A DNA stretch of 64,000 nucleotides from Terebella lapidaria (lineage: Eukaryota > Annelida > Polychaeta > Terebellida > Terebellidae). This document shows positions 1 to 11,512 of the stretch, piece after piece. The first letter of the stretch is position 1, and the number at the start of each line of letters is the position of its first letter. Position numbers and translations under genes: made by a program. The notes below the pieces were generated by a model. That model was given only the letters and a program-made list of their open reading frames with translations. It had not been told where the DNA came from and ran no database searches. The DNA lies in assembly GCA_949152475.1 (NCBI GenBank), contig OX424570.1, positions 1,538,181 through 1,602,180 on the forward strand, given 5' to 3'.

Positions 1-330
1 TGCGAGGAAAGATTTTTACCGAGTTGACTCGTCAAGAATCATAGGCAAGCTCCCACCCAGTGTGAACAGGTTTTGAGAAAACGACCGTCAAAGTCCAAAA
101 TTGGCCATTTTTCGTCAAAAATGGCCACCAATTTGAAAAAATTGCGAAAATGAAGAAAATAAAAAATACCTCCCTCTCAAAATTTTTTTAGGCATTTTTG
201 TTCAAAATTTCAGGAAGATTCGACTGTAAACTTTAAAGATAAAAATGTAGACGGACGACGACGACGGACGACGACGGACGCAACGCCATGCCACTAGGTT
301 ATCAGACCAAAGGTCTGGTAACCTAAAAAT
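1..330. repeat. Dispersed repeat with GGACGAC-rich end
   Basis: The stretch has the pattern of 'aaaattggccattttt' and 'aaaatggcc(a/g)cca' phrases followed by a GACGGACGACG-type run (about 247-282) and a short palindromic end (ggttatcagaccaaaggtctggtaacc region, about 297-322). The same phrases and the same kind of run recur at 35.9-36.1 kb (opposite orientation) and 53.4-53.7 kb, so this is a dispersed family. No coding region is seen. The left end lies outside the window. The family is probably a non-autonomous element, but I could not assign a superfamily. Confidence 0.6.
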
Positions 331-3300
331 GGGATCAAATATTCTCGGCACCGTAGTTATGGGTACCCCCCCCCCCCCCCCAAACACCAGCAAAATGGTT
401 TTTTCTTAGCCATTTTCACTAAAATCAATATTCAATGAAAGCTTGTGAATAGTGAATAGAGTTTTCTGAATTTTGATACAAAATATATGGAGGTCATCAT
501 GCTAATGTTTCCTCTAAAGGCAATCATATGAAGCAAAAATAGGAAATTCCACCTACATTTGCTGAAAATTTGTATAAATTCACCGACATCCACATATATG
601 ACAACCTGTAACAAAAAAACTAGCATGATAACCCCCATATTTTCTTCGTTTCAAAAACATACACAGCGGTTCATTGATAAATAAACAGAATGGCAGAGAA
701 ATCTATTCACAAGATTTTATTAAATATTGATGTTAGTGAAAATGGCCCTTTTTGGTGGTATTTTTGGAGTAAAATTACCCATAATTCCACGCTAAAGAGA
801 ATATGTGATCCTAATTTTCTGTTTTCGAAAGCACAATGTCATATTGAATTTCAAATTTCAACTCCTCTGACCGGATCCAAAGGTAGCGAACCACCTTAAA
901 ACTCGCTTCGCTCCTGAACTTTCCGAGCATTGAGTACTCCTATATATGTGTGTGTGATCGAAGATCTGAGTATTCATTCAGTCAAGTATAGAATTATGTA
1001 TACGGACATCATTTTCTGACCCCAGAATAGCTGAAGATTTGCCTCAGGAGTGTTCTCAGAGACTTGATTCTCACAAAATTTCGTCGGCGGGCTTACGGAG
1101 CCACCCGCACCCCACACACCGAAGGGTTTCAATCTCTATACCGCATCTCTATATATCAACTGTATGTGTGTTTTCCTATCAAAAGGAAGTGGTCTGTATA
1201 CAAGACTGATATATTTATGTCGGGTGTGCCTTGCACAGATACAAGAATATCACTATTTTTCTGTTGACAACGGTGCTCTCGATCTCAGCGGGTCTCCTAT
1301 GTATATGCGACGGAGCGGCAAACACTAGAGAGTTCGCCGGAGAAGGATTGACCTAGTACTAAACTAACCCAATCTTTCTTGAGTGAAGTGCTAAGCATTT
1401 GTATGGAAATGTGGAGATTTATATATATATAAATTTAAGTCGAACCCCCAAGACATATTTAGGTTAGAGGCCCTCAGCGTCTAGTTTTTTCTATCATTTT
1501 CAAACTTTGCATTACCCCCAGAATAGAGTTTTAGACAAAAATATGCAGTTAGATAGCATGTCGTGGTGTAATGCATTGTGGCTATTGCTGAGGTACTGAG
1601 ACTGATAGGAGACCAACAAAATGCATCATAGCAAAAAATATCATACGATGACCTACTATTTTGTTCTGCTTTTTGTGACCAACACATGTCTAGCTATCAA
1701 GAAATATAAATTTTTACTCAATAAAAACACCTTTCCGGGTGATTCGAACAACCTTGAAGGTACTACATTTGTAATAACGCTACCGCCACCGAGCGAATTA
1801 TGTAAAACTAAAAAAGAACGACGTTATGACGTTTTTATGCAGTAAATTTCAATCGGGGACATCATGATATACAGGAGGGCGGGAAAGGCAAACTAAACGC
1901 TGATGAATGGACCACGTGCCTATATTATTAGCGATGCCTTGTAGATGCATTATCTGCATTATTAACTTGTACACAATATAAGCACATACTCTTTCTACAA
2001 TATAAATATGAAATCTACCAATTAATTTTGATCATCGTTATATAAATACAACTTTATCATGGCTATTGCAGATTTGCCGTGTATGCTTTCATTTGTGTTG
2101 TGTCCCCTATGTATCAGTCCACGTATTCAGTTTTTGAATGAATCCTTCGGCAGTGAAACAATAATTCGATACAATAGGACATAGGGTGCTTGAATTATTG
2201 ATTTATTTTGTTTGTTAGGACACAGCGCTCATAGCTTATCTATGAGTTACAACTATCATGAACACATAAGGCATCCATGTAGTTGAACTCTACAACCTCT
2301 CCGTGTGGTAGAAAATTTTACCGTGAAGGTTACTTCGTAATGCACTTGAGGTAGAAATCATTAGGGTGTATGTGGTTACTTTTACACACACGTCTAAATA
2401 GTTTTTGTTTGTCATTCTCATTTGTGAAGAATGCCACGGAGGGTCAAAGTTCATTCCGATCGTACTTTCAGCATTAAAGAGCAGTAAGAATGCAAGCCAT
2501 TATCTCAGAAACTAAGTCGGTGACCCCCGCTTTTTATTTCTGTTTTTGGATTCTATACATTATTCTCGACACTTTGTGAAGTTTTAAAGAAATTTTATCG
2601 AGCCGTTTTTTATTTGGCCCGTTCATATACACTGTTTTGGTACATCCCTGGGACATTATGTGCCACGGTTGTTTAACTTATCAGTATTTTTTACTCCAAA
2701 TAAAACATAATCATAACTACACTAATAACATCAGTCTGTGATTATCTGCATACGCAATTCCAAATAATTTCACTTCCCCGTTCCAATATTGACATGCATG
2801 TCACACAGGGTGGAAATTACATGCACTTTTAGTGAGTTCGGCTGCGTACATTACAAGTACATTACAAAATCAGGCGGTTATCTCAGAACCTGAGTCGGTG
2901 ACCCCCTAATTTTTTTTTTTGGATTTGGACTCCACATATGTTGATATGAGGTATGAGGTTTAAGAGAAATCTATCGATGAAAATGTTTTGGCCAATATAT
3001 AGTACCAATTGTCTTTAAAGGCGACGGACGGTTAAAACAAGAAAATGCATCATAGCTGCCCAAAAACCAACATCGCCTGGTGAAAAAAAAAGATTCTATG
3101 TTGGTTTAGGCACTTGGTATTTACCTGCATATATCACTATCCTCTCTACACGGAATATACGTTGCCGGAAACTTCACAAATTTGTTCAAAATTGTGGCCA
3201 ACTTTTTCTTTGCTCTATATTATACACTAAATTTACTTTTGCATTCCAATACTAGTATTACCAGGAAATCCATCTCAAATAGAAGTCAGCTTATTTATAC

Positions 3301-3485
3301 CGATGACATATCTAGAAATTCAGATAACCCTATTATGGTGTCCTGAATTCATTCAAAACATATATATATATGTGTATATCCAAATGCAGCAACAATCTAG
3401 ACATGGTATTACACATTTATTTGCCACTTCCTAGCAGTTCATGCATACATTGACATTTGATCTGTGGTGCCAAAGTGATACCAAC
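331..3485. other. Non-coding, AT-rich stretch with no recognisable gene
   Basis: Only short open frames (under 80 codons) without recognisable motifs occur here. A run of C's lies at about 366-380. Two diverged copies of a repeat at 2480-2665 and 2855-3005 are listed separately. Nothing else in this stretch could be supported. Confidence 0.5.
2480..3005 (+). repeat. Two diverged copies of a dispersed repeat
   Basis: The segments 2480-2665 and 2855-3005 share the phrases 'ttatctcagaa(a/c)c(t)(a/g)agtcggtgaccccc', followed by a T-rich tract, 'ggatt', and a 'ttta(a)agaaat(t)(t)tatcga' block before 'ttggcc'. A weaker relative starts near 15130 with 'agtgacccccacatttta'. This is an old dispersed family with no coding capacity seen. 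Confidence 0.5.
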
Positions 3486-3567
3486 AGTCGTACGTACGAG
3501 TTAATAAGTCATACGTATGACTTAATAAGTCGTACGTACGACTTAATAAGTCGTACATACGACTTAA
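3486..3567. repeat. 21-bp palindromic tandem repeat, 4 units
   Basis: Four units of about 21 bp repeat the pattern AAGTCGTACGTACGACTTAA, each unit itself close to a perfect palindrome centred on TACGTA. Variants carry CATACGTATG or CATACG in the centre. Self-complementary units of this type can extrude as cruciforms. Confidence 0.8.
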
Positions 3568-3837
3568 CAAAATGTCATGATCAATCTATGATGATCAATA
3601 ATAATATTGATAAGATAAGATGAACTTTATTTTACATCGGTATAGCATGAAACAATAAACACTAGCCACAAGGTTATTGACCGACAATGAATCATAGATG
3701 ATGAGGTGACATATACAAATGCTGATGAACATTGGGCAACAAGAACAAATTATCATTATCATACCATTGTCAATTATTTCATTGTACATATTACATGATA
3801 ATACGCAAACATTACGTACCTATTAATACATGGTTAA

Positions 3838-3937
3838 TTTTATAACGGACCGGTTATCGGGACCAAGTGGCAAATAACGGACCGAGCGGCAGCGAGGTCT
3901 GTTATGACGCGGTCCCGATAACCGGTCTGTTATGAAA
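3838..3937. repeat. 100-bp hairpin (short inverted-repeat element)
   Basis: The left arm 3838-3864 (ending GGTTATCGGGACC) is almost the reverse complement of the right arm 3911-3937 (starting GGTCCCGATAACC). They are separated by about 46 bp containing GAGCGGCAGCGAGG. Arms of 27 bp with one or two mismatches make a strong stem-loop. This is probably a tiny MITE. No target-site duplication could be fixed. Confidence 0.7.
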
Positions 3938-4285
3938 TTTCTTGTGACCGCCAGGAATTTTCATCTACAAGTGCAATGGTTCAAATTAGGACATAATAGG
4001 CATATACGGTTAAGAATGTTTGGGTCCGAGCATCGGCTCACCATCTGCTATTGAAAATTTATCAGTGTTTCATGTGGGTTATTATTGAATATCTGTTTAT
4101 CCCTTAATCCGTGACTCTATTGCTGGACTTCCATTATATATATTATTACAGTGCTAGTATATATTACTAGCTGAACTCCGTGGCAAGCACACTACCCAAT
4201 CTCAAGGGCTGCAAATAATCACGGCATGCGTCTCGAAACGGATAGCCTAACATGCCGCCTGGTGCTCTCACGATGAATTTCGTTC

Positions 4286-4447
4286 CGGTAAAAGCCTTCA
4301 GTTTATACCCATAGGTAAAAGCCTACAGTTTATACCCATAGGTAAAAGCCTACAGTTTATACCCATAGGTAAAAGCCTACAGTTTATACCCATAGGTAAA
4401 AGCCTACAGTTTATACCCATAGGTAAAAGCCTACAGTTTATACCCAT
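4286..4447. repeat. 27-bp tandem repeat, 6 units
   Basis: Six head-to-tail 27-bp units contain GGTAAAAGCCTACAGTTTAT. The first unit differs slightly (CCTTCAG) and the other five are essentially identical. The array touches the end of the Ty3/Gypsy coding sequence at 4448, so the array forms the visible boundary of that element. Confidence 0.9.
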
Positions 4448-6888
4448 CTGATGGCAGTTCGGAGATACTCGACGTATTCAGGTCCGCATGGAGGTAGCGG
4501 TTCTGGGTCATACGTAGGAAACATCAAGTCAACAGGCAAATTGCACTCATGTCCGTATACCATCAGGTGTGGTGTACACCCGGTAGAAGAGTGCACCGAG
4601 GTGCGGTACGCCATGAGTACATATGGTAAGTGCAGATCCCAGTCATTCCCACGATCACTGACGAATGCACTCAACATATTCAACAAAGTCCGATTGAATC
4701 GTTCGACTTGACCGTCACTTTGTGGGCGGTAGGGCGTGGTCCGAATTTTCTTGGCGCCCAAAAGGCGTACAACGCTCCGAAATAACGACGACTCAAATTC
4801 CGTTCCTTGGTCGCTGTGTATGGCTTTCGGTACCCCGTGGTACACGATCCAACGATTCACCAGAACATCGGCGACATTTTTGGCCGTATGGCGGCGGAGC
4901 GGGAATGCGTCCGTGTACTTTGAAAAGTAGTCCGATATGACAAGAATGTACCTGTGACCTCGTCCGGTAACTTTATGGGTATCTAAGATATCTATGGCAA
5001 TACGATCAAATGGCGCCCCAGTTGGTAGTTGCGTTAGAGGCGATTTCTTGGGCGCTGGTTTTCCTTTCCGTGACACACACTGCGGGCAGCGGGCGCACCA
5101 GCGGGCAACATCCAAGGCGAGACCTGGCCAGTAAAACCGGCGCTTTACTCTCTCAACAGTCCGTTGTATTCCGAGGTGGCCTACGACCTTGAGGTCGTGG
5201 AGTTGGTGTAGAACCACCGTTCGTAATGCCGCTGGTAACACAGTTTGTACAACAGTCCGACCAGCTGGGTCCGGCTTGGTAGTTCGTATGAGGACTCCAT
5301 TCTGTAGCGCTAACAAAGTCCATCGTGAAACCAAAGTTTTCACTTCCTCACCGTAGCGGGCGACTTCCTTTGACGTGGGTTTCGTTCCGTTCAATACCCA
5401 CTGTCGTACGACTCCGACACTCGGGTCGACTTGCTGAGCGGCAACAATGTCCGCTGTTGAATAGTCCGACAACCATTCTTGTCCGTTCAATTTCACATCC
5501 AATGCTCGCACACGTGCAGCTTGGCGTATTGAGATCATCCGAGACAAGACCGGTGATGTCATGGTATCACTGTCCAGGAGGTCTTTCTCGGGTCCGACAG
5601 GAACCACCGTAATCCGTCTGACGGGAAGTTCTCCAGAACTTGTTTCCGGGTCCGTGGGTGGAACGACTAAGCGTCCAGGGCAGTCCGAATGTTTGCAACT
5701 ATGGCAGCGGGAAAGTCCGTCAGCATTTCCGTGGAGCTTTCCAGGACGATGTTCAATACAAAAGTCATATTGCTGCAGTTTGGCTAACCAGCGAGCCAAC
5801 ATACCGTCTGCATCGTTGTAATTCTTTAACCAACGCAAAGAACTATGGTCAGTTCGTAACAGGAATCTGCGTCCCCACAAATAATGTCGGTAATGCTGAA
5901 TCATTTCAACGACAGCCAACAGTTCTCTATAGGTCGTACAATAATTCCGTTGCGTGCGGGACAGCGTCTTGCTTGCAAAGCCAATCGGGATTTCCTTTCC
6001 ATTGACACGCTGTGAAAGCGCGCCTCCGATGGCGTAACCGCTGGCGTCGGTATCAAGAATGAAATAATCGTCCGCATCTTGTGATGGATGGGCGAGCTTG
6101 GGGGCCTTGATAAGTGCGTTCTGGAGCCTCCTAAAGGCGTTTCGTTGGGGCGATCCCCACGTGAAGCGACATTCACCCCGGGTGAGTGCCACCAGAGGTT
6201 CAGCAATTTCGGCATAGTCTTTTATGAACCTCCTGTGGTAATTTGCAAACCCCAGGAAAGCTCGTACGTCCGTAATCTCACAGGGAGTCGGCCATTCCCT
6301 AATAGCCTTGACCTTGTTCGGGTCCACCCTGATTCCTTGTCCACTGACGATAAATCCCAGATACAGGATTTCGCGTTGAAAGAGTTCGCACTTTTTGGGT
6401 TGTAAGCGTAACCCGGCAGTTCGTATCCGATCGAGGACCGCTTCCAGATTGGCAAGCGCCTGATCAAAAGTGCGTCCGTATGCTATCACGTCATCCAGAT
6501 AGCACATACATCTGGTCCACAGATATCCACGTAAGATGGTCTCCATGAGACGTTCGAAAGTCGCTGGCGCGTTGCTCAGTCCGAACGGCATAACCCTGAA
6601 TTGGTATAGGCCTTTCCGGGTGGCGAAGGCCGTCTTGGGTCGGTCCGTCGGGTCCACTTCGACCTGCCAATATCCCGAGGCGAGATCTAAGGCCGAGAAG
6701 TAGTTCGCTCCAGCGAGTGCGTCATGCGTGTCTTGAATGTTCGGAAGAGGGTACGAATCTTTCCGTGTTACGTCATTGAGCAGACGATAGTCCACACAGA
6801 ATCGTACCTGTCCGTTTTTCTTTCGTACCAACACCACTTGTGAACTCCATGGTGATTCCGAAGGTTCGATACATCCAAGTCGCAACAT
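4448..6888 (-). mobile_element. RT-RNase H-integrase region of the old Gypsy element
   Basis: This region contains reverse transcriptase (RFCVDYRLLND, then MPFGLSNAPATFE and the catalytic YLDD box), RNase H (ILDTDASGYAIGG, then YRELLAVV and LRTDHSSLRWL) and integrase (an HHCC zinc domain with WCARCPQC, then the DDE core with AIDILDTH, IHSDQGTEFES and QSDGQVERFNRT). The order RT-RH-IN is that of Ty3/Gypsy rather than Copia. It is a fossil copy. Confidence 0.93.
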
Positions 6889-7082
6889 TTTGTCAACTTC
6901 CTCATCTATGATGTGTTGTTGCGCTTGGGGTATGCGACGTTGTCACTGACGAATTGGGGCGCTTGTACCCATGTCGATCCGATGTTGCACTACATGCGTC
7001 CGTCCGAGCTGTCCTTCAGGGCACATGGAAGTGTCTCTATACCGATATACCAAATTGGCACAGCACCGTTGCTGCTCAGGTG

Positions 7083-7985
7083 CTAGTCCGGCACGGTCCA
7101 CCATCTCCCGTAGGTGTGGCGGGAGGTCTTCGTAATGGTTAACGTTCCTGACTTCGGCAGAGCGCCCACAATACTGTCAACGGGGCTCGCTATGGCTATT
7201 GGATCTGAGCGAGTCAGAGTTACGCCCGTATCCGCGGGGTTCACCACAGTCACTTTAACACACTTCCGGTTCAATGAGGTCAACGTGCGACCCATAATCA
7301 AGTCTGTTTCCTCCGGAAAGTTCGTCATGGGCTGAATGAGCCGAGGGTGTTGGCGCACCCTGACCTTTGAGGTCGGTACAAGTTCGACTACGGCCTCGCT
7401 GCGTGGCGGTACCGTAACGGCTCGACGTACAGCCATGCGTACAACATTAGCTTCGAAGTCCTTGTATGCGAACAGGATCTCTTTATTAATTTCGACAGTT
7501 CCATCACCGTAATTAACGATGGCTTTCGTTTGTCGGAAGAAATTCATGCCCAAAATCATTTCGTCATGAATCGCTGCTACACAAAATGTCACTGTCATTT
7601 CTTTCGTTCCGACCTTGATCGTAAGGTCTAGAAGTCCGTCGATCGGGCTGGAGTCTCCGTTGACATCCCGAATGGTCGCCATGGTCGGGCGTAGAGTGCG
7701 CTGTTCGACAGGCACGTGCCGCATCATGTCCTTTCGGAGCAGGGAAACCTGTGCTCCGGAGTCCATTACTGCTTTGAAAGTTTGTTCTCCAACATGCACT
7801 GGCAATTTCCAGCACTCATGGGCGGCCAGACTTCGACTGATAACAATCGGTCCATCGGGGTCCTCCTCAGGCAGTGCCCGTGGTGTCGGCGCCAGCTTGG
7901 TTGGCGTCGTGTTCGTAGCTGTGGACACAACCACTGGTTTGGAGCTTTGAGCGTAGCTCGGTTTAACGGAAGGTTCTTGCTCCAC
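7083..7985 (-). mobile_element. Retroviral-type aspartic protease region
   Basis: A 300-codon region carries VMDSGAQVSLL, the D-S/T-G active-site motif of pepsin-like retroviral proteases, and downstream MILGMNFFRQ, which corresponds to the conserved I-(I/L)-G second half of the fold. It lies between the gag-like and RT regions as in Ty3/Gypsy pol. It is part of a broken element. Confidence 0.8.
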
Positions 7986-8090
7986 AGTTCCTTCCTCCCT
8001 TAGTTTGACGGCCTGGCCTGTGGTGGTGGCTGAGCTGGTGGTGTCGTAGCCATTGGCTGAGAGTTCGAGTTCGGTATACCGATCTGTCCG

Positions 8091-9458
8091 TTATTCCGAT
8101 TTGCGCCAGGGCGTGGCGGGAACGGTTTCATCCCGTTTCGTACCAATATGTCCTTCAAACGGGTACTCGGGTGCGGGCGGATAGCCAGCGTGATTTGACA
8201 ACGGCGCGGTTTGGGAGACCGGTCCGTATGGCGGCGACATTTCCGGCATTCCGTATGACGGAGTTGGGTGTGACATTTGTGGGAACTGATATCCCGAACC
8301 AGGAGCGTACACACTGGGAACTGCTACTCCAGGGTTTTGCGGCACAATTCCCAAATTGGGCACTATTCCGTGATTGTACGCGGCGACACCGTACGCTGAT
8401 ACTCCATGGTTTGGTACAGCTACTCCCCCATGATTGTGCATGGGCACCGCATTTCCATAGTTCGATACTGCTACTCCCCCATGATTGTGCATGGGCACCG
8501 CATTTCCATGGTTGGGCACGTAGCCGTGGGAGGCAGAATGTTCCGCTGGTAGCGACGGTTCGCCGTGCGATGGTCCGATGTTGACTACCGGTGGTGGTAG
8601 ATGCGCGGGGTGCGTGTTTTCGCTGGTGTCGGAGATCGGTACTCCGATGTTGCGCGGTCGGCGATCGATGGTGTCGCTGGCGTATCGGACCTCCGATCTC
8701 GGCGCGGGTACGTGGAATCGTGTCGGCGGGTCGTTCGTCTGGGCGGTGTTGAACCTGGGGTCGGCCGCTGGGGTACTCTCGGTGGCGGCTCTTCTCCGGT
8801 TCGGCAGGTGGACATCCGGCAGCTCTCCCGTGACAACTGGGTCGGCCGGTACTCTGGAGTACACCGGCGGGGTTCGGTCGGGTCGCGTCAGTGTGTGGAT
8901 CGTTACCGATGGGCGCGACATTACATTGTCGTGTCGCGGATACAGTTCAGCACGCGTATCCGATTCATGCGACCATTGTTGGACACGCGACCGACTCGGC
9001 GGGTGCGTTAGCATTGAATTGTCATAGTTCGTTGGTCGTACACTCACCGACTTAGGTAGCGGGTCGGTATTGGGTTGGCGCTGGAAGCGCGCATAGTCCG
9101 TTTCACTTCCGTCGCTTGGTCGCGACCTTGGCGGTCCGGCAGGTGTCGCGTGATATGACCGCGCATGCGCGTCAAGGATTTCTGTCACCGCGCGCGACGG
9201 CTGGTACGGGTCACCGTCCAACAGTTCTTCGAGATTACTATCGGTTCGCATCCAGTCCGGCATGTACTCTACGGACGCCGCCGACGATAGTTCGTACAGT
9301 TCGTTTGGCGGTTGTACTTGCGATAGCGTAATAGTATCGCTCATCGCCACTGACCTTGGTCGTGCAGTTCGCTGGTTCGCTGGGACCGGATTCATCGTCA
9401 CCTCATCTTCCGGGCTTGGTCCGATCGGGTTCCGAGTCGTAGATCGGGTATTCATCAA
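8091..9458 (-). mobile_element. Gag-like N-terminal region of the old Gypsy element
   Basis: An open region of 455 codons lies just downstream of the LTR and primer site, where gag is expected. It is rich in Pro, Ser, Arg and Thr, with short Asn-His-Gly repeats (VPMHNHGGVAV type) in its second half. No capsid core or zinc knuckle was recognised, so the assignment rests on position and composition. Confidence 0.5.
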
Positions 9459-9510
9459 AAGTTCATACGTCGGGATAGTTCGTAAGCCGAGAACTGGCCT
9501 TCGCTATCCT

Positions 9511-9524
9511 GGTCACGGCACCAA
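9511..9524 (-). promoter_or_regulatory. Primer-binding site matching tRNA-His
   Basis: The minus strand reads TGGTGCCGTGACC directly after the LTR end. The first 12 nt are complementary to the 3' end of animal tRNA-His (GTCACGGCA plus CCA) as I recall that tRNA. The same site is used by the element at 36-47 kb. Confidence 0.65.
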
Positions 9525-10129
9525 TGTGACGGAATAGCGGAGTTCTTCGGGCGGCTATTACGCCCACTGATCGAATAGTACGATGTATGTTGTGCGTGAA
9601 CACACCAACAGGAAGTCCGACGTCAATTGCAACAATATCCGATGTTTATTTGGATGATTAAGTCCGATGTACGATCACGGTCACTCACACAATCGTAATC
9701 CCCACAATAGTCCGAAGTATTAATAGTCCTGTATAAATTTGATATCCTCTAATCACAATATTTGGCTTAATACCTCTCAATACAACTTCTCTCTTCAACA
9801 GATTTCTCAACTACTACAATGTCCGTGGGAAAGCGCGGGGCTAAGTCTATGATGTTTGTGGGTTTTCCCGCGTAATGTGGCAGGTGTTCATGTAAAATGG
9901 CGGGAAAGTGATGTCATGTCTGTGTGGGCGGAGTCATGTGTCTGGAAGTGTGGTGATTGGTGGGATTGTAGGAAGCGATAACGTGAGCAGTGTTGTTTAC
10001 ATGTAGATGTGGTGCGAGGACGGTGCATGCCCGGTGACGTAAGGTAAGTAAGTATGAAGTCATGTGATGAATCTGTGCCGTGTATGTCGAGTGGGAGAAT
10101 GTGTCAGGGGCGGGTTTCGGGCCATAACA
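9525..10129 (-). mobile_element. Probable 5' LTR of the 4.4-10.1 kb element
   Basis: Read on the minus strand, the segment starts TGTTATGGCCC and ends in CA, immediately before a TGG-type primer-binding site. The inner edge is well supported by that site. The outer edge at 10129 is inferred only from the TG start because no second LTR copy is available for comparison. Confidence 0.55.
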
Positions 10130-11299
10130 GTCATAAATATTCTACATATTTATCAAACTTTAGATTCATACAGCTCAGCATAATAGTGGCAATCAAAAAT
10201 GTACACGACAAAACTTATAGACTCTGGTTTCGCTCCAGACGTGGATTGTGTTATGCTTAAGTGAGTATGGTGACGCCGTAAACCAGCTAAAATGACTACG
10301 GCGACTACCGTCACCGTGCTCCTCATCACCGTGAATAGGCCTACACCACGCGGTATTATTCACTTAAAATCTGTATATTTATTTTACTGCATAGCCTACG
10401 GTAGGCCGGGCTTGCGCAGTTTAGCTCAGTTCGTTAGATTACTGGTTACTATACGTGATCATTTTATGCCACTTTCTGACGTCATGACGTTTTGATAAAG
10501 CCGTAATATCGTTCGCTGGGTGGCGCCTGTGGGCCCTGTCCGAATTATCTTTAACGTACATATGGTCATGGTCAATAGTGCCTGTCATGGTCAATAGTGC
10601 CTGTAATTTGTTACTCAGGACATGACAACATTATAGATCTATTAGCCACTTGATGAAGTTTGATTTGGTTGGTCTTGGCCTCTCATCTTCCCTTCGGTGG
10701 GGTTTGTCAGTAGATTTGTTTCCTTCTATGACATATCATTCATGTTGACATGTAGATCTAAAACCTGAAATTACATGTAAGATCAAGTTGTTGAGTAAAC
10801 TATTCACATTATTCAGTTTTGTGCCATCATTACGTTGACAGTCAGAACCGGTATTTTTTGGGATCTGTAGAATATCTGACAGATGATGACAGCGCGGTAT
10901 TAGCACACTATTCCAGTTGTACAGTAAATTATAGACACATATAATATACGTACTGTTATTCTTGATCCTTGCAGGTGGCTGCTCTCCACTGCGCATTTGT
11001 ACATTTTCTTTCAGGCTCAGCGGTTTGGTTGTTGCTGTGTGCTGACTCGCCTGACTGGCTGTCTGAGTGTCTCAGCCTGTCTGTAGTGTAGCCGCAGCCT
11101 GAGCGACGCAGAGGCTGTAAGCTTACTGTCTGTAGTATATCTGGTATGCAAGTTGAAGTTGCTCTTGCAGTCATGCTTTGCCTCGGCTTTGGTTTGTTGC
11201 AAAAGCTGACATGACAAAATGATTCCAAGTGTGATTGTGATGTTCACAGCTAGCATAGATATATACTGTATACAGTTTCAAAGCTAACCTTCCACAACT
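10130..11299. other. Non-coding stretch with no recognised gene
   Basis: Short open frames only. A small direct duplication (GTCAATAGTGCCTGT, twice) lies at about 10570-10612. A stretch resembling a tRNA A box at about 10422 has no matching B box and is not called as a gene. Confidence 0.45.
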
Positions 11300-11512
11300 G
11301 GTCCAGTACTGGCCCAATGCACATTGGCAAATTGGCCCATTACACGGTATCACAAAGGCTCCTATATCGGGCCAGAAACTTTTGCACAGAGGCGCAATAT
11401 TGAGCCAATACCGGTGACCAATATTGGTCCAATAATGATTCAGTATTGGGCCAGTATTTCGTGCTTAAACCAGTCCAGTACTGGTCCAGTCCGGGACCAT
11501 CACAAGATCATT

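Larger units (their letters stand above)
4448..10129 (-). mobile_element. Broken Ty3/Gypsy LTR retrotransposon
   Basis: This is an old LTR retrotransposon read on the minus strand. Parts in order are a 5' LTR (about 9525-10129), a tRNA-His-type primer site, a gag-like region, an aspartic protease region and an RT-RNase H-integrase region. The element ends abruptly at the 27-bp array and no 3' LTR was found in the window. It is clearly broken and incomplete, with several breaks (perhaps four or five). Its RT and integrase are alignable with, but clearly different from, those of the 36-47 kb element, so it is a separate family of the same broad group. Its age cannot be taken from LTR divergence because only one LTR is present. 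Confidence 0.9.

Noticed and set aside
690-899. 69-codon plus-strand frame
   Set aside because: Short, no recognisable domain, and no promoter or poly(A) context.
10415-10480. tRNA-like A box (TTAGCTCAGTTCGTTAGA)
   Set aside because: No B box or acceptor-stem pairing was found at the right distance; it could be a chance match or a SINE remnant.
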